Assembly: GCA_048569615.1 (NCBI GenBank)
Contig: JBLIRK010000005.1
Location: forward strand, 13,064 to 77,063
DNA length: 64,000 bases
Source: JAYEPK01 sp048569615
Lineage (GTDB): Archaea; Thermoplasmatota; Penumbrarchaeia; Penumbrarchaeales; Penumbrarchaeaceae
Direction: 5' to 3'
Shown one piece after another: positions 42,601 to 50,565 of this stretch. Within the stretch, counting starts at the first letter, position 1, and each line of letters opens with the position of its first letter. The position numbers were made by a program, and so were the translations under genes. The notes beneath the pieces are model-generated. The model was not told the origin of the DNA, made no database searches, and worked only from the letters and a program-made list of their open reading frames with translations.

Positions 42601-43028
42601 ATCAACTTGATGCCGACCGACGATCCCCCTTCCAATTCAGTCCCGATTCCATCGAGGAGGATCAGCGAGCAGAATGAGTCCACACCCTCGATATCCCCTA
42701 TTCCTGCCCTTTCCATGAGGGCCTCCGGGACGTACCCCGGGGCCGAGATCATGATGTCAACGCCGGACAGGTTTGCAGCGGTGTTCTCCTCCACCATCTT
42801 CAGAAGGCCGTCGCCGACCGAGAGGGATGCAAGGAATATGCCTACCAGAAGAGCAACAGGAAGCCCCCTGGCTATACCGGGGCCGAGAGACCGCATTGCG
42901 AATTTCATGCCAACGCCCGAAGCCGCTCTGCCCTGCCTTGTCAGCGATCCCGCGATCGCCATAATGAAAAGAAGGAATACCGCGGCGGAAATCGTAAGGA
43001 TCGGTATCCAGCCCGGCACCAACTCCAT
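39651..43028 (-). CDS. FtsX-type ABC transporter permease, two FtsX domains
   Basis: A 1125-residue integral membrane protein. It has the layout of large MacB/LolE-like permeases: an N-terminal TM helix, a big extracellular domain (about 60-520), a three-helix FtsX core ending in the RSHEWGILRSIGAGRRG loop, further helices, a second extracellular domain, and a second FtsX core with RKEISLLRTIGAPKGR. The EW/EI-x-LRSIGA motif is the coupling helix that normally contacts an ATPase. No ATPase gene is adjacent in the window. ATG at 43028 lies about 25 nt from a GGATATATCC box, so it is probably leaderless. First gene of the propeller/reductase operon. Confidence 0.9.
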   Translation of the reverse strand: MELVPGWIPILTISAAVFLLFIMAIAGSLTRQGRAASGVGMKFAMRSLGPGIARGLPVALLVGIFLASLSVGDGLLKMVEENTAANLSGVDIMISAPGYVPEALMERAGIGDIEGVDSFCSLILLDGIGTELEGGSSVGIKLMAVDDDDLEMLGAVEAESSDNLGAPPRYGCYVNRELSKKLEEGSGGGIRISVPSFSTREESLLGFDRSDRITLNLTVEAVIENRGIGRFRTDSLAKVEPILVVDIGLVQERLGIVGKVNTVLIDTVSDGGSGKIMDSIMSLLDDAVGLDEAGFRVVGSLSSGGSFIYSDGLFFDETDLTEEGNEGLSLSYFVDSLASGNGELSYSVVSGVRPGLMEELEMIGPQGSGPLPGTGEIAVNNWTAERMGLSIGDDIVVSYRKVTLLGELREEERTFRVAAVYNMTGIGMEPGFLPPIEGVTDAPSCNEWDPSFDLDLDSLGEADLEYWDIYRTTPKCFVSLEDAREMWAGSYGDSNALLVRGEDVQGELDNIGDGLDHSSMGISLVPVRERALESSRAMLIFPGMFLSFGTVMIAGALLTLYAVIKDMAARRSHEWGILRSIGAGRRGLFQAALVESAWSIVAGSLIGLPVGFVFSFVLNAGLSSAWSDSVENSSVPFSVSAGTVLISISIGVISSMVLSLIAVWRETGSVPAVNLREEDISVGSPTMRGRLLHFGASGASIIIGIALLVSGSGSDDIYAKGLLFTLGSIVFSAGTALLIYLIASRVSRRSDLLLIVSANITRRPRKHPLTISILAMALTISLSLTVIGAMLEADAEDGIGDYGGGFDYVVELPVPFRGELRSGAMDVESLLSVGSEGGTCSNVNAVYPPRLLGVREGFSNVSGFGLMERRKGMGSDKEAWEMLHSKIDGRIPILVDQNTLAWIYYEKLGSEFKLDTENGERVTLVVVGVLESSVFTGSFVLSSTFLKDLFPSTAAPDYFLVRANGGGKEAVEGIFEDFSPLITPVRDLALENARYELSYLYLFRDFLLLGVILSLASAVVFTHARAVDMRKEISLLRTIGAPKGRSVMYFLLENLAVFMIALLGAIAGSAAGALVFFTMSDSAFLTPDMAAPIILIPGGFLLASLVIGIASSMWAVKGYDAVFRR

Positions 43029-43046
43029 GTTTTTCAATCGGCAAGC

Positions 43047-43056
43047 GGATATATCC
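43047..43056 (-). promoter_or_regulatory. TATA box of the propeller/reductase operon
   Basis: GGATATATCC on the minus strand, centred about 25 nt before the ATG at 43028. It is the only clear promoter before the FtsX gene, and the downstream genes are largely overlapping, so it probably serves most of 29496-43028. Confidence 0.55.
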
Positions 43057-43170
43057 AATTTGGGGAAATGGCGGTAAGCAGGATGTATTATTCAGTAATC
43101 ATGAACTGCTGGCCATTGAAAGCACCCCTTTCCAAGAGATTCAACGAAGAGTGTAGGAACTCTTGAAAAT

Positions 43171-43182
43171 CGTTATATATAA
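43171..43182 (+). promoter_or_regulatory. TATA box of the acyl-CoA dehydrogenase/ETF operon
   Basis: CGTTATATATAA, a strong box A, predicting transcription start near 43200 and a leader of about 65 nt before the ATG at 43266. Confidence 0.6.
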
Positions 43183-43265
43183 GTGATGATTACAACGGCA
43201 ATCCGCCCCTGAGCCTTTCGCCGGAAGTGAAATGTTCATTTTGGGGTGAAGAGAGCCGTGGGACC

Positions 43266-44924
43266 ATGACGGGATTCGAAAGGGAGACAAGGGAACTGAT
43301 CCTTGAGAGCATCAGGGAATATGCCAGGAGGAACCTCTCGGAGGAGAGGCTCCTCGAGGTGGACGAGAACGGCCTGTTCCCGGCCGAGGACCTGAGAAAG
43401 ATGTACGAGCACGACGAGCTCGGCATACACCTGCTCCTGATACCAAGGGAGTACGGAGGTCTGGGAGCTTCAAATTACGATGCTTACAGGGTCTGCGAGT
43501 TCCTGGCAAGGATAGACCTCGGTATAGCCACCGGCATATTCGCCACCTTCCTGGGCCTCGATCCCATCAGGGTCGGAGGCACACCGGAGCAGAAGGAGAA
43601 ATGGATGAGGATGGTGGCGGACCGGAACCTCCTTGTGGCCTATGCCGCCACCGAGGCCGAGGCAGGCTCGGACCTGGGGGCCCTGAAAACCAAAGCGGTC
43701 AGGGTGGTTGAGGACGGCAAGCTTGCAGGCTACCGGATCAGCGGATCGAAGCAGTGGATATCCAACGGCGGGATAGCCGATATCTATCTTGTCCTCGCCC
43801 TGGTGGAGAACGGCGTCAGCTGGTTCATAGTCCCAGGCGATGCCGAAGGCTTGATAAAGGGCTCCCCCGAGGACAAGCACGGGATCAGGGCCGCCGACAC
43901 CGTTGCCTTCACCATGGACGATGTCTTCGTCCCCGCGGAGAACCTTGTAGGGGAAGTTGAAGGCCTCGGCCTGTCACAGGCCCAGGCCGTATTCGGATAT
44001 ACCAGACTGATGGTCGCGGCCTTCGGACTTGGAGCGGGATCGGAGGCCCTTGAAAGGGCTGTGAGATATTCCCAGGACAGGGTGCAGGCCGGAAGCCCGC
44101 TGTGCGACAAGCAGGGCTACACCCACAAGCTTATAGTACCCCATGCAGTGAAACTTGCAGCCGCAAGGGCCTACATCGAGCATGTGGCCCACCTGCTGGA
44201 CGAGGGGAGCGAGGACCTCCAGACTGAAGGGGCGATTGCGAAGTATTTCTCCACCAATGCTGGAAATGGAGCGGCCGAGGACGCCATTCAGGCCCTCGGC
44301 GGTTACGGCTACGTCAGGGAATACATGGTGGAGAAGATAAAGCGGGACGTCAAGATAACCCAGATATACGAGGGGACCAACGAGATAATGGAGATGACCA
44401 TTGCCAGGAACCGGTGGCAGGACCATCTCAAGAGCAGGTCCACGTATTATCACGACCTGTCCAGGGAGATGCGGGACCTGCATGAGAAGTCCCCGTCCGT
44501 CGGGGCCTCCCAGATGGCCCAGGCCCTGGACGCCTTGAACGTAATATTCGAGAGGTGCAAGAGGCAGAAGCTCACGAGGAACCAGCATACGCTGTTCAAG
44601 CTGGGCGAGCTCTCCGCAGAAGCCGAGGTTTCGATGATATTCTGCAGAACAGCGGCTCTTGACCGATACAGTGAGGCCTTCCCGTACGACAGAGAGATGA
44701 TGAGGGCCATGTCGAGGATACAGGCAAGATGGGCGGCCCACAGGATCGTCCACGAGGGCATCGAGCTCGTTCTCGGCGGGGGGAGCGGCGATGTCTCCTC
44801 GATGCTTGAGGAGACCGGACTCGAATCCATTATCTCGGCCCAGAGGGGCCTCCTCCAGGACATGGACCTTGTCGCTACCATGATCAAGGATGTGTACAGG
44901 TCCAGGGCAGGTGGTGCCAAATGA
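43266..44924 (+). CDS. Acyl-CoA dehydrogenase, long form
   Basis: A 552-residue FAD-dependent acyl-CoA dehydrogenase, which oxidises acyl-CoA to trans-2-enoyl-CoA or runs in reverse. ACAD signature 1 is YAATEAEAGSDLGALKTKA, the FAD/substrate loop is GSKQWISNGG, signature 2 is QALGGYGYVREYMVEK, and IYEGTNEIMEM carries the probable catalytic Glu. Its length exceeds short ACADs (about 380) and matches the VLCAD/ACAD9-like form with an extra C-terminal helical domain (about 400-552). The start is ATG 43266; an in-frame GTG at 43227 lies upstream. Its stop overlaps the EtfB start (ATGA at 44921-44924), so it is coupled to its electron acceptor. Confidence 0.95.
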   Translation: MTGFERETRELILESIREYARRNLSEERLLEVDENGLFPAEDLRKMYEHDELGIHLLLIPREYGGLGASNYDAYRVCEFLARIDLGIATGIFATFLGLDPIRVGGTPEQKEKWMRMVADRNLLVAYAATEAEAGSDLGALKTKAVRVVEDGKLAGYRISGSKQWISNGGIADIYLVLALVENGVSWFIVPGDAEGLIKGSPEDKHGIRAADTVAFTMDDVFVPAENLVGEVEGLGLSQAQAVFGYTRLMVAAFGLGAGSEALERAVRYSQDRVQAGSPLCDKQGYTHKLIVPHAVKLAAARAYIEHVAHLLDEGSEDLQTEGAIAKYFSTNAGNGAAEDAIQALGGYGYVREYMVEKIKRDVKITQIYEGTNEIMEMTIARNRWQDHLKSRSTYYHDLSREMRDLHEKSPSVGASQMAQALDALNVIFERCKRQKLTRNQHTLFKLGELSAEAEVSMIFCRTAALDRYSEAFPYDREMMRAMSRIQARWAAHRIVHEGIELVLGGGSGDVSSMLEETGLESIISAQRGLLQDMDLVATMIKDVYRSRAGGAK

Positions 44925-45721
44925 GGTTCCTGGTGCTCGTTAAACAGGTGCCTGACACAACCGAGGTGAGGATAGATCCCAAGACCAATACCCTGATCAG
45001 GGAGGGCGTTGAGAGCATAATGAATCCCTACGACCAGTTCGCGCTCGAGGAAGCTCTAAGGCTCAAGGCCTCCAGGGAGGATGTCAGGGTCACGGTTCTT
45101 TCAATGGGCCCGCCCCAGGCAAGAAGGGTGCTCCTGAAGGCCCTTGCCCTGGGAGCGGACGATGCCGTGCTCCTTTCCGACAGGGCATTTGCGGGCTCTG
45201 ACACCTGGGCTACATCCGTGGCCATTTCCAAGGCTATTAGGAAGATGGGAAAGGCGGATGTTGTATTCTGCGGGCTCCAGGCCATAGACGGGGACACCGC
45301 CCAGGTGGGACCAGAAACTGCCCAGCTGCTCGGGATTCCCCAGATAACATACGCGGAATCCGTCGAGGTCGAAAGCGGGAGCATCAGGGCAAGACAGCAG
45401 ACGGAAGAGGGAGTAAGGATCTTGAAATGCATGATGCCGGTTCTCGTCACTTGCGTTCCTCCTCCTTCCTTTATGCCCAGGATCGCTCCCTTGAAGGGCA
45501 TCGTCGAGGCCGGTGATAAGCCCTACGAGGTCTGGGACATAAGACACATTGAAGGAGATCCGGCCGAGGTCGGTTTAAAGGGCTCCCCCACCCAGGTGAA
45601 AAGGACCTATTCCCCACCCGCCAGAGGTGGTGTCATGATTGTCGAAGGCTCTCCCAGGGAAGCGGCAGCCAGACTTGCAGGCATCCTTTTCGATCGCAAG
45701 CTCATAGGGGAGGTGAGGTAG
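44921..45721 (+). CDS. etfB: Electron transfer flavoprotein beta subunit
   Basis: A 266-residue EtfB/FixA protein. It has MRFLVLVKQVPDTTEVRID, the family signature NPYDQFALEEALRL, the nucleotide-binding LSMGPPQARRVLLKALALGADDAVLLSD, and the EtfB signature region CGLQAIDGDTAQVGPETAQLLG. It pairs with the following EtfA to carry electrons from the acyl-CoA dehydrogenase. Its TAG stop is directly followed, in the same frame, by the ATG of the EtfA gene. The loop that binds bifurcating FAD in EtfB cannot be judged safely by eye. Confidence 0.96.
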   Translation: MRFLVLVKQVPDTTEVRIDPKTNTLIREGVESIMNPYDQFALEEALRLKASREDVRVTVLSMGPPQARRVLLKALALGADDAVLLSDRAFAGSDTWATSVAISKAIRKMGKADVVFCGLQAIDGDTAQVGPETAQLLGIPQITYAESVEVESGSIRARQQTEEGVRILKCMMPVLVTCVPPPSFMPRIAPLKGIVEAGDKPYEVWDIRHIEGDPAEVGLKGSPTQVKRTYSPPARGGVMIVEGSPREAAARLAGILFDRKLIGEVR

Positions 45722-46912
45722 ATGGGGATCAGGATTGACGATGACAGGTGCGTGGGATGCCGGGTCTGCGTTCCGACATGCCCCTTTTCAGCGATAGGCA
45801 TGGAGGACGGCAAGGCCGTGATCGGTCCCGAATGCACCATATGCGGGACCTGCGTGGACCACTGCAAGTTCGGCGCCATTATACTAGACGAGAAACCTGA
45901 GGTAAAGGCGGACCTGTCCGGCCACAGCGGGGTATGGGTCTTCTGCGAGGTGAGGGGAGCGAGATTGATGTCATCCGCACTGGAGCTGCTGACAAGGGCC
46001 AGGAAGATAGCCGGTGAGCTTGACCAGAAGGTCAGCGCGGTTCTTATGGGGAATGGTGTCTCGAAGCACATCTCCACACTATCCGCCTACGGTGCCGAGA
46101 AAATTTACATCGCGGATTCCGTCCATATCGAGGAATATCTCACCGAGAAATATGGCCCAATCGTATCGAGGCTGATAAGCGAGTATCATCCATCGATCGT
46201 GATCTTCCCGGCATCCAGTACGGGAAGGGACCTGGCCCCTAGGGTCGCGGCCTCCATCGGTACGGGGCTCACGGCCGACTGTACGGACCTATTGGTATCG
46301 GACGGCATGCTGGTCCAGTCCAGGCCCGCGTTCGGCGGTAACATAATGGCGGATATTCTCGCCCCCGAGCACAGGCCGCAGATGGCCACCGTGCGCCCCA
46401 ACGTCTTCAGGGCGGAGGAGCTTAAGGATGGAGGCAGGCAGCCCGAGGTCGTCAATGTCCCGGTGGATATAAGGGAGGATGATGTAAAGGTGAAGATCCT
46501 CGATATCATAAGGACCTCTGCATCCGCGGGAAAAGGTATCGAGGAGGCGGACATAGTCATTTCCGGCGGCGGGGCCATGGGTTCCGCCGAGAATTTCAGG
46601 ATCCTCGAGGAGTTCGCGGAACAGGTGGGCGGGGCAGTCGGAGCATCCAGGGCCGCCGTGGATGCTGGATGGAGGCCGCGGTCGGACCAGGTGGGCCAGA
46701 CCGGGAAGACGATATCACCCAGGCTGTACATCGCCTGCGGCATCTCCGGAAAGGTCCAGCACCAGGTGGGAATGAAGGGCTCCAAGGTCATCGTGGCCGT
46801 GAACAAGGACCCCACCGCGCCGATATTCAGGATAGCGGATTACGGGATAGTCGGCGATCTGTTCCAGGTAGTTCCGGCACTCACTGAAGAGGTCAGAAGG
46901 CTCCTGAAATGA
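45722..46912 (+). CDS. etfA: Electron transfer flavoprotein alpha subunit with N-terminal ferredoxin domain
   Basis: A 396-residue protein. Residues about 1-60 are a 2x[4Fe-4S] ferredoxin domain (CVGCRVCVPTCP and CTICGTCVDHCK). Residues about 70-260 form the ETF alpha domain with SSTGRDLAPRVAASIGTGLTADC. The C-terminal FAD domain has ADIVISGGGAMGS, then GASRAAVDAGW, then QVGQTGKTISPRLYIACGISGKVQH. The ferredoxin fusion is seen in anaerobic ETFs such as the caffeyl-CoA reductase CarE type, linked with electron bifurcation to ferredoxin. With EtfB and the acyl-CoA dehydrogenase it should form a cytoplasmic complex; direction of flow is inferred, not seen. Confidence 0.95.
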   Translation: MGIRIDDDRCVGCRVCVPTCPFSAIGMEDGKAVIGPECTICGTCVDHCKFGAIILDEKPEVKADLSGHSGVWVFCEVRGARLMSSALELLTRARKIAGELDQKVSAVLMGNGVSKHISTLSAYGAEKIYIADSVHIEEYLTEKYGPIVSRLISEYHPSIVIFPASSTGRDLAPRVAASIGTGLTADCTDLLVSDGMLVQSRPAFGGNIMADILAPEHRPQMATVRPNVFRAEELKDGGRQPEVVNVPVDIREDDVKVKILDIIRTSASAGKGIEEADIVISGGGAMGSAENFRILEEFAEQVGGAVGASRAAVDAGWRPRSDQVGQTGKTISPRLYIACGISGKVQHQVGMKGSKVIVAVNKDPTAPIFRIADYGIVGDLFQVVPALTEEVRRLLK

Positions 46913-46923
46913 GAAGGTTCCCC

Positions 46924-49900
46924 TCAGGATGATCTCGCCCTCTTCCTGGCGAATAGGAAATAGATGGAGGAGGCTGCCAGGAAGGATGCTACCAGAAATA
47001 TCAGTATCCAGACGAACAAAGGTATTCCTCCGTCATCTTCCTTCCAGTCCGGGTGGGAGGATGACCTCTTAGGATCCGTGCTGTCGTCGTTTCCCGGATC
47101 CCTGTCCATTCCCAGGTATTCCTCGTAGTTCGTGTAGCCGTCCCCGTCCGGATCTTGGTCAGAATCGAAGGTGAAGGGGTCGAACCCTTGCCCGTATTCC
47201 CAGAGATCGGGGATCCCGTCCCGGTCCGAATCCGTGTAGGCAGTGATGAAATTGATCTCCTTCTCTATCTCCGCAATGTTCCCTGCCGCATCCACGACAC
47301 TGAACATCAACCTCCATATTCCGGGCCTTGCATCATTGGTGTCCAGGGAGATATCGAAGGAGCCTGTACCCGGATCTTGCGCCTGCCACGAATCTCCGTT
47401 CGATACTACGGAGAGTCCGTCGATCTCGTGGTCGTCCTCGACCTCGATACGGATGGAGAGCTTTTCACCGATCAACGAAAACTCAGGCAGGTCGGTGAAG
47501 ATGATGACGGGTGGCGATACATCGACGAAGATGCTCCATGCCACAGTGGTCCGATGACCCACGATATCCGTTATTACTGCCTCGACCATGTTCTCACCCT
47601 CTCCGAGGTCCTCCGCGGGCGAGATGGTCATCTCAAAGAGGTCCACGTCAAGGTACCTTGTGGCATCCATCTCTACCTCCCCGTTAAATGTGATGCCTAT
47701 GGAGGAGATCCCCGTGTCATCCGTGACCTGGAATACAAGGTCCAACAGGCTCTCCCTGTTGACCGCCAAATCCGTTGGAGCGCCTTTGAGATCGACATCC
47801 GGGTATGTCCCATCAAGATAGACCTCCACTGTCCCCCTTCCGAGGTTGTCACCGCGGTCGACGGCACTGACCGCGACATCGACATATCCCGTTCCCACCG
47901 AGCTGAAATTGGTACCGAGGCTGAAGGAGAAGCTCAGGTCCTCCAGTATCGTATCAGTGATATCGATGGAGGCCGAACCGTCTATGGAGACCAGGAGCTT
48001 TTCGATGCCTGATGGATCGTAGAGCTTTCCGGAGAGGTCTATGTTTTCTCCCTTCCTGTGGAAGCTTCCTCCTTGGGGCGATGTGATCCTGATGATCGGA
48101 GGATCCGCGTCGGTGACCTCGAAGTCCGCCCTTCTCCCGGCCGTATTTCCGGATGGATCCTCCGCAAATACTGTCAGATAATGGTCTCCCAGGTCGAGCT
48201 TGATCGTGGGTGTCGAGAGCGACCAGTCCCTGAGGTTCTCGCCAAGCTCCACTTCCGACATGTCCCCCGAACCATCAACCGTGAAGTACATTCTCGACAC
48301 CATGTGATCGTCGAAGACGGTTCCGGAGATCTCCAGCGGCTCTCCCTGCCTGGCCTTGTGCTCCGCTCCCTGGATCGAGATGCCGGGGGAGCTGTTGTCG
48401 TATACGTTAACCCGGGTCTTTACCTGGTACAGTACACCTGAGATGTTGACCCTCGCCCAGATGTTCATGGACCCAGGTTCCACATCATCAAAGATATGGT
48501 GGAAATCCCAAGTGAAGTGGCTTGAGCCTGTGTAGTAGATATTATCCCTCATCTCCCATTCGCCGGTGTCCCCAATCCTTACCTCAACCTCCGGCTGATC
48601 ATCCCTGGAATACAGCCTGCCGTTTATGATATAGCTGGATCCCAGCTCCAGTCCCTCATCCTCCGCCGGCCCGTCGATGGTGAGCCCGTTCTCGCCTATC
48701 AGGGTGACGGTAACATTGACGAGCTTTGATGTCCATTGGGAGAACTCGTTGCTGAGGATTATCCTCCAATTTGTGCCTCCGTAGAGGTAAGTCTCCAATT
48801 CGGATCCCTGGGACCTTTCCTGCAGATGAAAGCACTGGAACGGCGTCCCTGCCTGGTATGCGTTGAAGTTGAGCTCGTCGGTAATGAAGAGGTCCAGGTT
48901 CCCCGAGGTATTCCAGAGGTCGAAGCGCCCCGAGGCCACCGGGCTGCTGCCTCTGACGATGTTGTTACCCACCTCGAAGCTGAGCCTCATCTTCACAGAG
49001 CCCGAGGCAGGCTCGATACCGCCCTGGTCGATGTATCTGGGGCTGTCGGCTTCCATCGGGAGCCGGAACCTCACCTCGTATGTCCTCCCGGCCTCGCTGC
49101 CCATGACGATCTCCCTCGGGGGCAGTATTCCGGCAGGATCGCTCCCCAGGTCGCCGGAAGATGCCTTTCCCCAATAGTTCCTTCCGTCCCCGACCTCGAT
49201 GACGAGCTTTCCGAGGTGGTCCGTTGATCCCCTTATTGTTGTTGTCTTGATATCCGGATTGTAGAAGTTCTCGGTCTGTATCTCGACGGTCGCGCCGTCA
49301 ACCGGGAGCCCCGCCGAATCCACGACGGTGATGTCAAGGACGCAGATGTCGGAATATCTCGAAGTGACGGACCATGTGTAGCCGTCCCCCCTGCAGTTCC
49401 AGACCGATGAGATGGTCTTCCCCCACCCTTTCTCGTACATCCTCGGATTGTTTATGGTACCGTCCCAGTGGTACCACTGCAGGTCCCAGAACTCGTTCCA
49501 TACGTGGTCCTCCGCGGAATTCGATGTGGCAACGACAGGGATCAGAGCGGCCCTTGCGGCAGCGCTCCTCATGTCCTGGTACTCTCCGCATCTTCCGATC
49601 CCTTTTTCATAGATCCTTACCGGCTGGACTGGCCGCTCCTGGTCCGATGTGAACTGCATGGAATTCGATATCCATCCGTTAATTGCCTTGATTGCACTCA
49701 GCGTTGTGTTCTTTCCTTCAAGGGATTCGCTCAGGAGGGGCTGTCCGGTCTTGTTGTGGACGAAGAACCATTCTCTCCAGTATTTTCCCCCCGGAGGCGG
49801 AACTCCGTAGTTCCTGTCGAAGGGCGGGTCGCTGGTGTAATCGTATTCGGGGTCCACGTACGTCGGCAGCTCGTCCCCGAGCTTGGGATGCACAACGAAC

Positions 49901-50490
49901 CAGTAGTAATCGTCCCTGTCCAGCTCCACCTCGCTCCCGTCCTCCTGGAGATAAGCAAGGGTAGTGTGGTCATCTTTTTCCACTATGCGGACGTAATCCA
50001 GAAGAGCGTCGTGCTCGTAGATGAGGCGGGCATTGTCCGTGAGCAGCTGGGGGAAGAAGTACTGGTCCCTCAGGGTCTCCGGAGTGGAGTGGGCTATGCA
50101 GAAGGCGATCTCGTCCCTGTATCTCTCGTCGGGAGCGTTGATTATGAGGTTCGCAAAGGCGGTCTGGTCATCGCCGGGGAGCAGACGGAACTTGTGGGTC
50201 AGGTTCAGCCTGAGCCAATCCGCGACGAGGTCCAGGGCATTTTCGGCGGCCCGTGAGAGTGGGGGTTGGGATTCTGGTTGCACCGTGAGCGTGTTGGGAT
50301 CAACGGCCAGGAAGATATCGTCTCCCGGCCCCACAAGGGCTTCCATGTTGAATCTTGTGAGCTCCACCTCTGAGATGTCGGAAGTTCCCGCATCCTCCCC
50401 GGATGCGGTGATCTCACTTTCATGATGCAGGACGAACCCGGCCCCGATCAATGAAAGTAACGCAATGATCACAATGTACCTGCTCCCCAT
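46924..50490 (-). CDS. Surface transglutaminase-like protein with Ig domains and calcium-binding repeats
   Basis: A 1188-residue protein. Signal peptide YIVIIALLSLIGAGFVL. A transglutaminase-like core carries Cys301 in GRCGEYQD, His329 in DHVWNEFW and Asp343 in HWDGT, the expected triad. A carboxypeptidase-regulatory-like domain follows (DITVVDSAGLPVDGATVEIQ), then several Ig-like domains to about 1060. Next is a calcium-loop stretch (DSDRDGIPDLWEYG and DPDGDGYTNYEEY). A TM helix (FVWILIFLVASFLAASSIYF) and basic tail end the protein. It could crosslink or cleave surface proteins. The ATG at 50490 has GGAG 8 nt upstream and a TTAATAAT box at 50531-50542. Tandem paralogue of the next gene. Confidence 0.87.
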   Translation of the reverse strand: MGSRYIVIIALLSLIGAGFVLHHESEITASGEDAGTSDISEVELTRFNMEALVGPGDDIFLAVDPNTLTVQPESQPPLSRAAENALDLVADWLRLNLTHKFRLLPGDDQTAFANLIINAPDERYRDEIAFCIAHSTPETLRDQYFFPQLLTDNARLIYEHDALLDYVRIVEKDDHTTLAYLQEDGSEVELDRDDYYWFVVHPKLGDELPTYVDPEYDYTSDPPFDRNYGVPPPGGKYWREWFFVHNKTGQPLLSESLEGKNTTLSAIKAINGWISNSMQFTSDQERPVQPVRIYEKGIGRCGEYQDMRSAAARAALIPVVATSNSAEDHVWNEFWDLQWYHWDGTINNPRMYEKGWGKTISSVWNCRGDGYTWSVTSRYSDICVLDITVVDSAGLPVDGATVEIQTENFYNPDIKTTTIRGSTDHLGKLVIEVGDGRNYWGKASSGDLGSDPAGILPPREIVMGSEAGRTYEVRFRLPMEADSPRYIDQGGIEPASGSVKMRLSFEVGNNIVRGSSPVASGRFDLWNTSGNLDLFITDELNFNAYQAGTPFQCFHLQERSQGSELETYLYGGTNWRIILSNEFSQWTSKLVNVTVTLIGENGLTIDGPAEDEGLELGSSYIINGRLYSRDDQPEVEVRIGDTGEWEMRDNIYYTGSSHFTWDFHHIFDDVEPGSMNIWARVNISGVLYQVKTRVNVYDNSSPGISIQGAEHKARQGEPLEISGTVFDDHMVSRMYFTVDGSGDMSEVELGENLRDWSLSTPTIKLDLGDHYLTVFAEDPSGNTAGRRADFEVTDADPPIIRITSPQGGSFHRKGENIDLSGKLYDPSGIEKLLVSIDGSASIDITDTILEDLSFSFSLGTNFSSVGTGYVDVAVSAVDRGDNLGRGTVEVYLDGTYPDVDLKGAPTDLAVNRESLLDLVFQVTDDTGISSIGITFNGEVEMDATRYLDVDLFEMTISPAEDLGEGENMVEAVITDIVGHRTTVAWSIFVDVSPPVIIFTDLPEFSLIGEKLSIRIEVEDDHEIDGLSVVSNGDSWQAQDPGTGSFDISLDTNDARPGIWRLMFSVVDAAGNIAEIEKEINFITAYTDSDRDGIPDLWEYGQGFDPFTFDSDQDPDGDGYTNYEEYLGMDRDPGNDDSTDPKRSSSHPDWKEDDGGIPLFVWILIFLVASFLAASSIYFLFARKRARSS

Positions 50491-50565
50491 ATTAACAGCT
50501 CCGAAACCAACCTGAGTCCAATATCTTGGTGTATTATTAATCGTTTTAGGTAACGCCCAGTATGG

